A DNA stretch of 64,000 bases from Chersky-840 sp963838775 (lineage in GTDB: Bacteria > Actinomycetota > Acidimicrobiia > Acidimicrobiales > UBA8190), in assembly GCA_963838775.1 (NCBI GenBank), contig CAWISP010000025.1, positions 186,001 through 250,000 of the forward strand, written 5' to 3'. Shown piece after piece: positions 17,372-26,048 of the stretch. How positions within the stretch are numbered: the first letter of the stretch is position 1; each line of letters starts with the position of its first letter. The translations under genes were made by a program, and so were the position numbers. The notes beneath the pieces were generated by a model. That model did not search any database and had not been told where the DNA came from. It saw only the letters and a program-made list of their open reading frames with translations.

Positions 17372-18251
17372 TCAGTCCCCATGGGCGGAGCCCGGCCAGC
17401 CCTCCTGGAGCAGCTCGATCGGATCGCGGAGGTCGAGCATGCCGAGGTAACCCCCGCCGCGCTCGATGGCATCGTGCACGGCGTAGCCCAACACCTCCTG
17501 GCATTGTCGGGGCAGCCGGCAGGCCAGCTCCGGCGGCACGGCCAGGTAGTTGTTCTCCTCGGTGCGCAACCAACCCAACGTGTAGGAAAGGTGCACACCG
17601 CGACGTGGCTCTGAGCCGCGGTGGGCACCCCCGCCATGAAACGTCGATCCGAGATACACGATCGCCGATCCGGCCGGCATGTCCGCGACGACCGCTTCTT
17701 CGTTGGTCGGGTAGCGCCCGGCCTCCCACTGGTGACTTCCCGGAAACACTCGAGTCGCACCATTGGCAGCGGTGAAGTCGACCAGGGCGATCACCGAGGC
17801 CAGCTGCAACTCGGGCTTGGGCTCGGGCACCAGGTTCCACACGATCTCGTCCTGATGCCAGAACTGATCTCCGGCGCCCGGCAGACGCTCCAGCAGGTGA
17901 GCCAGATTGAGCTGGTAACGGGCACACGACGGTCCGAGGATGGTGTCGCACAGAGTTCATAAGGAGCGGATGGATCATGACTTCGGTGGCGAATGTGGGC
18001 GATTTGCCGGCTAGACCCGAGACGTGGCGGGTCTGGGCGTGGAAGATCTGCACCCCACGGTTGAGATGACGCATGTCGGGGTCGGCAAGGTCGACGAACG
18101 GTTGGACCTCCGCATTGATCGCGCTGACGACATCTCTGGACAATAAGTTCTGGACGATGACGGCACCGTCCTGCAGGAGCGCGCCGACGACTTGCTCGGT
18201 CGGTGCATCAGCCTCAACCCGTTGGAGTCGACCGTCGGGAGCTGGTGACAT
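17372..18251 (-). pseudogene. phytanoyl-CoA dioxygenase (PhyH) family protein, frameshifted
   Basis: Fe(II)/2-oxoglutarate oxygenase family. The first half, from ATG 18251 (behind AAAGGAGAG), reads VEADAPTEQVVGALLQDGAVIVQNLL and continues to MIHPLLMNS. The second half, one frame away, carries the metal ligands in FWHQDEIVW (H-x-D) and the later His/Arg region GSTFHGGGAHRGSEPRRGVHL. The frames meet near 17948-17957, where removing one base restores LCDTILGPSCARYQLN. Otherwise the protein looks intact, so an assembly error is as likely as a true mutation. The substrate is unknown. The gene to its right is a methyltransferase on the same strand. Confidence 0.8.
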
Positions 18252-18336
18252 GTCCTCTCCTTTGAACGTACTCACTCTCTCATGAAGCTAGTGGCCAGCG
18301 GATCAAAGGAGACCAAAGGAGAACTGGTTGCTCCCG

Positions 18337-19131
18337 TCAGCTCGGACCTTTGCGTCCCACGAGATGGAAGACGCGACTGAGTTGCCGGTAGGGGTCTCGT
18401 CGGCTGGCTTCGAGTTCGACCGCGGCCGTCGCCGCCACTTGCTTTGCATCGCTGGGGTCTAACTTGACTCCACTGAACTCGAGCCAGTCGACAAAGAGCC
18501 ATACCCCGTACCAGCGCACTGGCTCGACGCCCCCGCTCTGCAGGAGCTCGCTGACTTCCTCCACCGTGTCGGCCCGCCCCCGTACGCCCAGCACTCCGAT
18601 CCCGGTTCTGACGTCAAACGCAGCCAGAGCGTCCTCCCAGCGCCGTTCCAAGGCCGGTTGCACCGCCGTGGCCTTGGCGTTGCCGGTCATGATCGAGACG
18701 ATGCCACCGGCAGCGGCGCACCGACATAGCTGGTTGACCAACGGCTCCGGCTGCTCGATGTACCCGAGCACGCCATGGCACAACACGGCGGCGAAGTGTC
18801 GGCCATTCACCGCCTTCTCCGCGTTCTCGCCGTCGGCCTCCAGGAGGGTCACCCGTCGCTGGGCATCACCAGGCAGCCGCTGGAGCCGCTGTCGAGCTTT
18901 GTCCAGCATCGCCGGCGATGGATCAAGCAGTGTCACGTCGTAGCCGGCTTGGGCCAGGGGAAACGATTGATGACCCGCGCCGCCGCCAACGTCGAGCACC
19001 GCCGCTGGAGGCGCCGGCAGATGCTCGAGCAAGTGCTGGTGCATCACGTAGGTGCGTACGTGCCCCTTCACTGAGGCATAAGCCTCATCGGCACATTTGT
19101 CAGCCAAGCCGGCCCACGTGTCATCGCCCAC
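18337..19131 (-). CDS. class I SAM-dependent methyltransferase
   Basis: About 264 residues if started at GTG 19131; the frame extends to 19281 but the extra part overlaps the divergent gene and does not resemble the family. Motif I is AVLDVGGGAGHQSFPLA, motif II is VTLLDPSPAMLDKA, and the post-motif segment HFAAVLCHGVLGYIEQP is typical of CmoM/SmtA-like enzymes. The C-terminal half has a membrane-like WYGVWLFVDWLEF segment. The methyl acceptor is unknown. It lies just upstream of the PhyH gene and could be cotranscribed. Confidence 0.85.
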   Translation of the reverse strand: MGDDTWAGLADKCADEAYASVKGHVRTYVMHQHLLEHLPAPPAAVLDVGGGAGHQSFPLAQAGYDVTLLDPSPAMLDKARQRLQRLPGDAQRRVTLLEADGENAEKAVNGRHFAAVLCHGVLGYIEQPEPLVNQLCRCAAAGGIVSIMTGNAKATAVQPALERRWEDALAAFDVRTGIGVLGVRGRADTVEEVSELLQSGGVEPVRWYGVWLFVDWLEFSGVKLDPSDAKQVAATAAVELEASRRDPYRQLSRVFHLVGRKGPS

Positions 19132-19173
19132 GACACCAAGATATACGTTGTCACTTCTGGCAATATCGGATGC

Positions 19174-20040
19174 ATGGCGGTGGTGCGCGCGATGACCGAC
19201 TCGGATGTCCCCGAAGCCGCGATAGCCTGGGAAAGCGCATTTCAGGCCATGCGCGCCTCGTACGGACTGCCAGGTCTGCAAGTGACCAAGCAGAGCGAAC
19301 TCCGACTACAGAATCGCATACGCCACTTCCTCACGACCGACCCAGCTGGGTCGTGGGTGGCGGATGAGTCCGGAGCGATCACAGGTTTGTCCCAGTCTTT
19401 CGTGCGCGAGGGCTACTGGGTCTTGTCGTTACTGGCTACGGTGCCGGATTTCCAGCGACGTGGCCTAGGACGCAAGCTGCTCCAAATGGCCATGAGCAAT
19501 GCTGACTCCCGTAGTCCGGGCTCCATCCAGTGCTCCCGGGATCCGGCCGCAATGGCGTTGTACACGTCGGCCGGATTTTCCTTTCATCCGGCGGTCATCG
19601 CTTGGGGTACCGTTCGCCCGGGCACCGTGCACGCCGATTCGCAGGTACGCCACGCTGACGAGCGAGACCTCGATACGGTCGTCGCCGTCGATCGTGTCGT
19701 CCGGGGCTCGGCCCGGTCCGTGGACATCATCGCCATGTTGAACGAACCCGATAATCGTCTTCTGCTCATCGAAGATCGGGGCTACGCCGTGGCTCGAGAC
19801 GACCGGATCGTCACCCTCGGTGCCCGTGACGAGGACGCGGCAACGGCGTTGCTCAAGACGACTCTGTCTGAGATGGGTGAGGGCACGCTTATTGAAGTCA
19901 ACTGGCTCACAGCGAGACAGCAGTGGGCGATCCGCACGCTCGTCGATTCCGGGGTCGAGCTCTACCCGTATGGCCCGATGATGGTGCGAGGGATGGCTGA
20001 CCCGCCCGCCCCGTACATTCCGAGCGGTGGTTACGGCTGA
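19174..20040 (+). CDS. GNAT family N-acetyltransferase, two-domain
   Basis: A 288-residue protein with a complete N-terminal GNAT domain. The acetyl-CoA site is ATVPDFQRRGLGRKLLQMAM (R-x-x-G-x-G), followed by CSRDPAAMALYTSAGF. The C-terminal half repeats the fold loosely (VRHADERDLDTVVAVDR, GTLIEVNWLTARQQWAI) without an obvious second CoA site, as in several tandem-GNAT proteins. The substrate is unknown. Its start is 42 bases from the divergent methyltransferase start. Confidence 0.88.
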   Translation: MAVVRAMTDSDVPEAAIAWESAFQAMRASYGLPGLQVTKQSELRLQNRIRHFLTTDPAGSWVADESGAITGLSQSFVREGYWVLSLLATVPDFQRRGLGRKLLQMAMSNADSRSPGSIQCSRDPAAMALYTSAGFSFHPAVIAWGTVRPGTVHADSQVRHADERDLDTVVAVDRVVRGSARSVDIIAMLNEPDNRLLLIEDRGYAVARDDRIVTLGARDEDAATALLKTTLSEMGEGTLIEVNWLTARQQWAIRTLVDSGVELYPYGPMMVRGMADPPAPYIPSGGYG

Positions 20041-20280
20041 CACGGAAGTACCCCGGCCAGCGATCACAATGCGGTCCGCGCTCTCGTCGGTGTGCCGTCC
20101 AGTGACCGCCGGGATCGGTCACCCTGACCGATTGCGAGGCGTCCTTTCGTGAGCCATCAGCCGATGGCCGGGGGATGTACTCCGGCACCACCGCCCGACC
20201 CTTCGGCAGAGACCGACTCGGGCCGAAAGGTCGGACCGGCCCTCCGGCATGAAATCACCCGTATGAGTAGCCTAAGCGGC

Positions 20281-21090
20281 ATGCCCTTGTTCCTTGATCG
20301 ACACAAGGCGCCTGGCGCGACCGCTGCCGACATCGCCGCCGCGCACGCACTCGATCTCGCTGTCCAGGACAAGTACCAAGTCCGCTACGTCACGTACTGG
20401 TTCGATGACACGGAAGGGACGGTGTTTTGTCTCGCCGAGGGGCCCGACCGAGAGTCCGTGGAAACGGTTCACCGGGAAGCGCACGGTCTGGTTGCTGACA
20501 ACATCATCGAGGTGGGTGATGGGCCCATCAATGCGTTCCTCGGTGAGGTTCCCCGACACCAAGCAGGTGAGGCGTATGTCGAGTCCGCTGTTCGGGCAAT
20601 TCTGTTCACCGACCTTTGTGACTCGACACAACAGACTCAAGAATTGGGAGACGACGGATTCATGGTGCTCATTCGCGAGCACGACAAGATCGTGCGTACC
20701 GCACTACACACACAAGCCGGACGCGAGGTCAAACATACGGGCGATGGGATCATGGCGTCGTTCACGTCCGTGTCGGCCGCTGTTGAGTCCGCCATCGACA
20801 TTCAACGCTCTTTGCGCCACAGAAACGAAGGGGCTGAACGTCCCATCCACCTCCGCGTCGGCATCAGCGTCGGGGAGCCAGTTACAGAGGGCGGCGACCT
20901 GTTTGGGGCCGCAGTTCAATTGTCCGCACGACTGTGCGGAGTGGCCTCTCCCGGTGGGATCGCCGTTTCGACGGCTGTGCGCGAGCTCTGTGTCGGGAAG
21001 CGCTTTGGCTTCGTTTCGAAGGGCGCTTTCGACCTCAAAGGATTCGCCGAGCCGGTGCCCGTCTTTGAGGTCCATCTTCCAGCCGAATAG
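20281..21090 (+). CDS. DUF4242-adenylate/guanylate cyclase fusion protein
   Basis: About 269 residues. The N-terminal 90 are a DUF4242 (SCO4226-like, ferredoxin-fold) domain beginning MPLFLDRHKAPGATAADIAAAH. The rest is a class III nucleotide cyclase: FTDLCDST holds the first metal aspartate, KHTGDGIMASF the second, and LFGAAVQLSARLC the transition-state Arg region, with Gln where Asn is common. Start choice is open: ATG 20263 and GTG 20149 are in frame, none with a good ribosome site. The product is probably cyclic AMP; whether DUF4242 senses a metal or ligand is inference. Confidence 0.85.
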   Translation: MPLFLDRHKAPGATAADIAAAHALDLAVQDKYQVRYVTYWFDDTEGTVFCLAEGPDRESVETVHREAHGLVADNIIEVGDGPINAFLGEVPRHQAGEAYVESAVRAILFTDLCDSTQQTQELGDDGFMVLIREHDKIVRTALHTQAGREVKHTGDGIMASFTSVSAAVESAIDIQRSLRHRNEGAERPIHLRVGISVGEPVTEGGDLFGAAVQLSARLCGVASPGGIAVSTAVRELCVGKRFGFVSKGAFDLKGFAEPVPVFEVHLPAE

Positions 21091-21193
21091 GTGCTCGGTT
21101 GCCAGAACGCTGATTGGTTGAGGTTTCGAGCGAAAGTCGCAACATCGTGACTGGGTGGACAGCGCCGCGCCCGCAGCGACCCCAGACGTCGAA

Positions 21194-21594
21194 TCAGGGG
21201 CTATGAACCGCCAGCACTGAAAAGCGGCGGCCAACCGCTCCGTCGGTCACAAGATAGGTCGCGGTGAGCCGGCCGATCTCGCTGCCGTCGCTCCTGTGAC
21301 GCGAGAACGTCCCCCGGTAGAGAGCGGACGTGGAGTTCAAGACGGTGACCTCGGAACCGAGAATCTCGCTGCGATTGTAATCAGCCGCGCGCATCCCATC
21401 AACCTGCTGCTGCACCGCCGTGACAACTTGCTCGTTACTCGTCAGTGCAATGGACCCGCCATCGGTAGTGAGCACCAGGGGACGCCGTAGTAGGCAAGCA
21501 GCACGTCGGTGTCCTTCTCACCCCGACCACAGGCTGCAAAGGCGTCGAGGTACTCACCAAACCACCGGCGCACGTCACTGCTGTCCACGGCCAC
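21194..21594 (-). pseudogene. SnoaL-like protein, single-base frameshift
   Basis: The first part, from GTG 21594 or 21588, reads VRRWFGEYLDAFAACGRGEKD and then LLAYYGVP. Its continuation, TTDGGSIALTSNEQVV to the stop at 21194, lies one frame away. The break falls in a run of four G at 21478-21481 (C on the coding strand); one extra base would restore GVPLVLTTDGG. The joined product of about 130 residues has the NTF2-fold layout. The intact flanks and homopolymer position favour a sequencing indel. Confidence 0.65.
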
Positions 21595-21788
21595 ACCTTA
21601 CGCATGCGCCACTGTCTCAGGCATCGGCTGCCAGCTCCCACGGCCCGAACCTCCTCCCGCAGGTCCACGATCTACGGGACGCTGGAGCGAGCCAGCAGGT
21701 CGCAGAGATCCGGCAGCGAAACCGGTCGACGAGCGACCCATCGCTCACTATGGTGTGGCACCATCTTCGGGAAATTCGGGAGGTCGAG

Positions 21789-22085
21789 ATGAAATTCGTC
21801 CAACTAATCGAGTTCAAGACCGGCGACATCGATGCGTTCAATCGGACCCTCGACGAATGGCTCGCCAACACCACTGGTGTTCGCACGCCGACCCGCGCGA
21901 TACAAGGTCGAGACCGGGACAGCGACCGTACATTCGTGCACATTGTCGAGTTTCCGTCCTACGAGGCAGCGATGGAGAACTCGAATCGGCCCGAGACGGC
22001 CGAGTTCGCCGCTGCGCTGGCCAAGCTCTGTGACAGCCCTCCGACCTTCCGCAATTTGGACGTCACCCGAGAAGAGGAGATGTAG
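21789..22085 (+). CDS. small dimeric alpha-beta barrel-like protein
   Basis: A 98-residue protein from ATG 21789, with GGGAGGTCGAG just upstream. It begins MKFVQLIEFKTGDIDAFNRTLDEW and continues with RTFVHIVEFPSYEAAMENSNRPETAEFAA, the ferredoxin-like strand-helix-strand layout seen in antibiotic-biosynthesis-monooxygenase-type domains. There are no catalytic residues to name and no clear operon partners. The function is unknown. Confidence 0.65.
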   Translation: MKFVQLIEFKTGDIDAFNRTLDEWLANTTGVRTPTRAIQGRDRDSDRTFVHIVEFPSYEAAMENSNRPETAEFAAALAKLCDSPPTFRNLDVTREEEM

Positions 22086-22121
22086 TAACCAGGTCGTGCC
22101 ATACCGGCATTGCCGTATACC

Positions 22122-22385
22122 GTGCGCACTACGCAGCTGGAGAACGAGTTGCGAGCGCTCTACACGGCCTTCAATGCCAGGGATCTCGACGGCGCTCACG
22201 CCAGCATGGCACTCGATGTCGACTGGCCAAACGGCTGGGATGGCGGTCGTGTCGTCGGCCGCGACGATGTCCGCGCTTACTGGCTGCGCCAGTGTTCTGC
22301 GCTCCCCACGGCCAACCGTGATGGCCCCTTGGGGGCACCCTGTACCCGGCAATTGCGCGCCCCCCTCGACGCTCGCGACAGATAG
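22122..22385 (+). pseudogene. SnoaL-like protein, C-terminally truncated
   Basis: From GTG 22122 the frame reads LENELRALYTAFNARDLDGAHASM and GRDDVRAYWLRQ, an evident NTF2-fold N terminus. It then changes into unrelated sequence and stops after about 87 residues, where family members run to 110-130. No continuation was found in the other two frames, so this looks like a real truncation, unlike the neighbouring single-base breaks. Confidence 0.55.
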
Positions 22386-22531
22386 CACTTCTGCTCCGAT
22401 CGCCCCAGAAACGTGCTGCCAGATCCGTCTGATTCGTTCGGCATCCGTCGGGGTGGCAACGCAGTCCGAGCCGGACGAACGCAGATCGGTCTCTAGGCGC
22501 TTGATGCCTCGGACGATGTGAGTTGGGCTGG

Positions 22532-23110
22532 TCAGCCCAGCGACGCGGTCGCAGCCCGCAGTTCGTCCAAGGCCGCCAAGGTGTAATGAGCGAGTTCGTT
22601 CTCGGCCTCACGGTCGCCTTCAGACCACTCGGAATAGCCCCGCTTGAACGCGAGGACACCCAGTTCAGCCGCGAGATGTGCCGTCGGGTCGGGCACGCCG
22701 CGGGCGATGAGGGCGGTCGTCATGGCGGCCGCGAGGCCGACGCTCTTGAGGGCGTCCCTCTCCTGGAGTTCGGCGCTGGCGGCGACGGCCGCCTTCATGC
22801 GGGGGCCGAGTTCGCGGTTCATCGGGCCCATCGCGCCGGACACGCGCTCAAGACCGGCAGCGACCGCCTCGAGCGGGCTCGCCCCCTCGGGCGCCTCGGC
22901 GATCCCCTCAGTCAGAAGCCGGCTCAGTGTCTCCTGCCCAGCCACCAGGATCTCGCGCTTATCAGGGAAGTACCGGAAGAAGGTGCTCTTCGTGACCCCG
23001 GCGCGCTCGGCGATCTGCGTCACCGTGGTGGCGTCGTATCCCTGCTCGGTGAACAGGTCGACGGCAGTCACGACGAGTCGTTCGCGCACTCCTGGTTTCC
23101 ATCGAGCCAT
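22532..23110 (-). CDS. TetR family transcriptional regulator
   Basis: A 192-residue repressor. The DNA-binding domain is RERLVVTAVDLFTEQGYDATTV and TQIAERAGVTKSTFFRYFPDKREIL, a canonical TetR helix-turn-helix; the C-terminal domain is alpha-helical and Glu/Ala-rich. It faces the NAD-binding epimerase gene across an 86-base gap that holds repeated TCCCATCA cores. TetR plus divergent SDR is a common autoregulated pair. A small inverted repeat (TGGGCTG, CAGCCCA) at 22524-22539 overlaps its stop and may end transcription. Confidence 0.92.
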   Translation of the reverse strand: MARWKPGVRERLVVTAVDLFTEQGYDATTVTQIAERAGVTKSTFFRYFPDKREILVAGQETLSRLLTEGIAEAPEGASPLEAVAAGLERVSGAMGPMNRELGPRMKAAVAASAELQERDALKSVGLAAAMTTALIARGVPDPTAHLAAELGVLAFKRGYSEWSEGDREAENELAHYTLAALDELRAATASLG

Positions 23111-23124
23111 GAGCCCATGGTAGA

Positions 23125-23179
23125 TGATGGGACTTCTATCCCATCACTCTGATAGGGTGATGAGACAAGAGTCCCATCA
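23125..23179. promoter_or_regulatory. TetR operator region with TCCCATCA cores
   Basis: TGATGGGACT (23125-23134) and AGTCCCATCA (23170-23179) form perfect 10-base inverted arms 35 bases apart. A third core, TATCCCATCA, lies at 23137-23146. The set fills the gap between the TetR start and the epimerase ribosome site (AAGGAGG), where a repressor would cover both promoters. Confidence 0.7.
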
Positions 23180-23196
23180 CCTCCAAGGAGGGTTCC

Positions 23197-24079
23197 ATGC
23201 ACGTCTTCATCACTGGCGGCGCCGGCCTGATCGGCTCCGCCGTCGTCGCCGAGCTCCTCGGCAACGGCCACACCGTCCTTGCGCTCGCTCGCTCCGACGC
23301 GTCCGCGGTGGCCGTCGAGTCGGTCGGCGCGCGGCCGCTGCGAGGCGCTCTCGCCAACCTGGACTGCCTCCGCGCCGGCGCTGGCCCAGGCAGACGGGGT
23401 GATCCACCTGGCGTTCGGCAACGACTTCAGAAATCCCGACGCCCTCGCCCAGGCGGTCGCCGAGGAGAGCGCCGCCCTCGCGGCCCTGGGCGAGGGGCTT
23501 GTCGACAGTGACCGCCCCCTTGTCACGGTCTCGGGTACGCCACCCATGCCGGGCCGCGTCTCCACCGAGACCGACCCATTGCCGACCGACGGGCCGCTCG
23601 GCGGTCGCGGCCGCTCCGTCATGGCAGTCCTGGACCTGGCCTCCCGCGGAGTTCGCAGCAGCGCTGTGCGCATGCCGCGCACGGTCCACAACGACGGGAC
23701 GGGCGGATTTGCCGGCATGTTGACCGAGATCGCGCGCCGAACCGGAGTGTCGGGCTACCCAGGTGACGGCGCCCAGCGCTGGCCTGCCGTGCACGCCCTC
23801 GACGCGGCCGTCCTCTTCCGGCTGGCGCTGGAGCTGGCACCGGCTGGGACCTCCTGGCACGCGGTGGCCGACGAGGGTGACGCGGTGCGTGACATCGCTA
23901 CGGTCATCGGCCGGCGGCTCGAACTACCAGTCGAGACGGTGCCACAGGAAACCTACGGCCCCTTAGGCCCCATCTTCGCCACCGACCAGCCCTCCTCCAG
24001 TACCCACACACGGAAGGCGCTCGGCTGGGAGCCGACGCACCCGAGCCTCCTCGAGGACCTAGAGAACATCCAGCCCTGA
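23197..24079 (+). pseudogene. NAD(P)-dependent epimerase/SDR (extended type), frameshifted
   Basis: The product begins MHVFITGGAGLIGSAVVAELL (T-G-G-x-G-x-x-G dinucleotide motif) from ATG 23197 behind AAGGAGGG. The frame is lost near 23382-23385; dropping one G gives AQADGVIHLAFGND, and the second frame runs to 24079 with SGYPGDGAQRWPAVHALDAA and PSSSTHTRKALGWEP. The joined protein of about 293 residues is a normal length for this NAD-dependent epimerase-like family, often annotated near TetR genes. All motifs survive, so a sequencing indel is plausible. Confidence 0.82.
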
Positions 24080-24158
24080 CAGGTCGGCCACCTCCCGCGC
24101 TCCGCAGCCCACAAATCGTCCGTCCGTTCGAGGCCGCCGCCACCAGACGCGGGATTCG

Positions 24159-24182
24159 GCGTTCGGCGTCACCGCCGAACGC
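24159..24182 (+). terminator. hairpin after the epimerase gene
   Basis: GCGTTCGGCG and CGCCGAACGC are perfect 10-base arms around a TCAC loop, 80 bases after the epimerase stop. No T tract follows. It may be a terminator or a remnant end of a mobile element, since an IS30 fragment lies 290 bases away. Confidence 0.5.
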
Positions 24183-24225
24183 TCGATCTGCAAGACGGTT
24201 AGGACACAGGACACAGCACGACGTC

Positions 24226-24456
24226 GTGCCGAAAGAACGGCCTCTTCCGGACTATGCGGTCTCAGAATCTAACCAGCCTCTAAAGGGTGCGACTCCTCAG
24301 AGCTCCATCGTCTTCTTCAGGACCAGCTTCGTTCACGAGCTGATCCGGTCCGACGATCTGACATTCCAGCAACTGGGAGAGGCCCTCCAGCGGAGTACTG
24401 GCGGCGCCTCCGCTATCGGGCAGCTCGACGCGAGGTGCTCAGCTCTCGGACTTTGA
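24226..24456 (+). CDS. hypothetical 76-residue protein
   Basis: The frame opens at GTG 24226 without a clear ribosome site. It is polar, with no membrane segment or recognised motif (FFRTSFVHELIRSDDLTFQQLGEAL is the most protein-like part). It sits between a hairpin and the broken end of the IS30 fragment, so it may be spurious or a leftover of the disrupted locus. Confidence 0.25.
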   Translation: MPKERPLPDYAVSESNQPLKGATPQSSIVFFRTSFVHELIRSDDLTFQQLGEALQRSTGGASAIGQLDARCSALGL

Positions 24457-24468
24457 TTCCGGCGGCGC

Positions 24469-24786
24469 TCACAAAATGCCGATTCCGCCGTTGGCGGACA
24501 CCTCTCGAGAGATTGTCGAAGGCGCCCGTCCCAGACCGGCCGCGACCTGGCGCAACGACAGGCCGGTGGCGAGCCCACGGGAGATCTCCTCTCGGTCGGC
24601 CGAAGACATCCGCGCTTCGGACCACACGGTCGGAGCGAGCGGACTGATGCCGCCGGTCTTCTGGATCAGATCTCGAACCGCACCCTGGGACCGGCCTATG
24701 GACGGGGCGATCGACCGCATCGACTCGCCTGCCTCAAACCGGTCCCAGACCTCTGACTGTTCAGCAGCAGAGAACCGCATTTGCAT
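24469..24786 (-). pseudogene. IS30-family transposase, N-terminal fragment
   Basis: From ATG 24786 the product reads MQMRFSAAEQSEVWDRFEAGE and MRSIAPSIGRSQGAVRDLI, then SADREEISRGLATGLSLRQVAAGLGRAPSTISREVSANGG: the two N-terminal helix-turn-helix units of IS30 transposases. After S-A-N-G-G the sequence changes and stops within a few residues. The DDE catalytic domain is missing, leaving 105 of an expected 350 or so residues. The break is near 24481. This is an inactive remnant. Confidence 0.88.
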
Positions 24787-25044
24787 CCCATACCTCCAGG
24801 TCGGCGTCAGCTCCCACTGTTCGCCTCACTGGTGCGTGGATGGCTTGAGACCGCAGGGGATCCCGTGCGGCGTTGTGTATCCATCTCGCCCGGGGCAACG
24901 TGCCGATGCCGGTAACCCTCCAGGGGCGGCCCGCCCAGTATCAAGCGCCCTCACGACATCGAGCGTCAAGGCCCTCTTCGCCGAACAGCCACGATCTGAA
25001 CCGGGTAGCTTTGCCCGACTAGACGGAAAACAAGGAGCAACGTC

Positions 25045-25341
25045 ATGGCGGCAACATTCGGCATCATCCACCAGTTCAAGGGCGCAACTGTCGAGCAGTA
25101 CGAGAACACGGTCAAAGTGGTACACCCCGACGGCGGCAAGGGGCTGCCTCCGGGACAGCTCTCCCATGTCGCCGGACCCGCCGACGGAGCCTTCGTCGTC
25201 ATCGCCCTCTGGGACTCCGAGGCTTCGTGGGTGAGCTTCCGTGACGGCACCCTCTTGCCTGGGTTGGCCAAGGTCGAGGATGGGCCGCCCGAGCCGCCCC
25301 AAGAGACGACCTTCCACGTGCACAACTCGCTCTCCGTCTGA
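25045..25341 (+). CDS. small alpha-beta barrel-like protein
   Basis: A 98-residue protein with ACAAGGAGCAACGTC before ATG 25045. FGIIHQFKGATVEQYENTVKVVHPDGG, then GAFVVIALWDSEASWVSFRDGTLLPGL, gives the strand-helix-strand pattern of ABM/EthD-like domains. No catalytic residue is identifiable. It is followed nine bases later by an SRPBCC gene and is probably in the same transcript. The 258 bases upstream hold no gene that I can see. Confidence 0.75.
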   Translation: MAATFGIIHQFKGATVEQYENTVKVVHPDGGKGLPPGQLSHVAGPADGAFVVIALWDSEASWVSFRDGTLLPGLAKVEDGPPEPPQETTFHVHNSLSV

Positions 25342-25350
25342 GTCGTTCCC

Positions 25351-25728
25351 GTGTTCCAGTTCGGTGCCACGGGTTGCCCGGAGCACGTGTGGTCAGTGCT
25401 CACCACGTCCCAGTCGACGCGTCGATTTCTGTTCGGCGTCGTCCTCGAATCCACCTGGGAAACGGGGTCCCGCATAACGGGCCGCCTGGACCGGGCCCCG
25501 GTGATGCACGGCGAGGTGCTCTTCGCCGAGTATCCGAACCGCCTGACATACCTGCTGGCGGCGGGACCCGAGCAACCCGAGGCCTACGTCACCTGGGAGG
25601 TTCGCGAGTGTGGCGCCGGGGCGATCGTCCGGCTCTCCGTGGACGAGGCCGACACCACCAGCGAGGAGGTCGAGGCGGCCTGGCAGCCGGTCGTCACGAA
25701 ACTCCAGGCGTTGCTGTCGGCCCCCTGA
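25351..25728 (+). CDS. SRPBCC (START/Bet v1-like) domain protein
   Basis: A 125-residue protein from GTG 25351. The pattern CPEHVWSVLTTSQSTRRFLFGVVLESTWETGSRITGR, then GEVLFAEYPNRLTYLLA and a final amphipathic helix (EEVEAAWQPVVTKLQALL), is the AHSA1-like SRPBCC fold with a ligand cavity. The function is unknown; members bind hydrophobic ligands or act as co-chaperones. A related protein with a dedicated ArsR partner lies at 61776-62276. Confidence 0.8.
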   Translation: MFQFGATGCPEHVWSVLTTSQSTRRFLFGVVLESTWETGSRITGRLDRAPVMHGEVLFAEYPNRLTYLLAAGPEQPEAYVTWEVRECGAGAIVRLSVDEADTTSEEVEAAWQPVVTKLQALLSAP

Positions 25729-26048
25729 TCCTGTGACGACGAAGGCGCGCCGTTGGTTGAGCGTTGACTCAACTCGCCCCAAGATGGGACATTCCGCCCA
25801 TCCTGTATGTGCCCGAGGTCAGGCTCCACATCGAGGACGCTCAAAGAGCGCATATTCGAGGTACCGGTCGCATCGTGTATCGAAGTGAGCCACCCACAAC
25901 CTGCCGATTGTCAGCGTCTCAGGTCAGGGCTGACGCGTCCGGTATTCGCCGGACCTGAAGCGCTACTGCTCGGAACGGCGCTCGGTGGCCGCCTCCTCGC
26001 GCTCCGAGCAGAACGCGCCACATCGGCGCGTCGTGAGGTGTCGCCGAC
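25729..26048. other. stretch without a recognised gene
   Basis: About 320 bases between the SRPBCC gene and the convergent aldolase gene. Reading frames exist but have compositions unlike protein. A short inverted repeat (TTGAG, CTCAA) lies near 25756. Nothing else was recognised. Confidence 0.4.
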
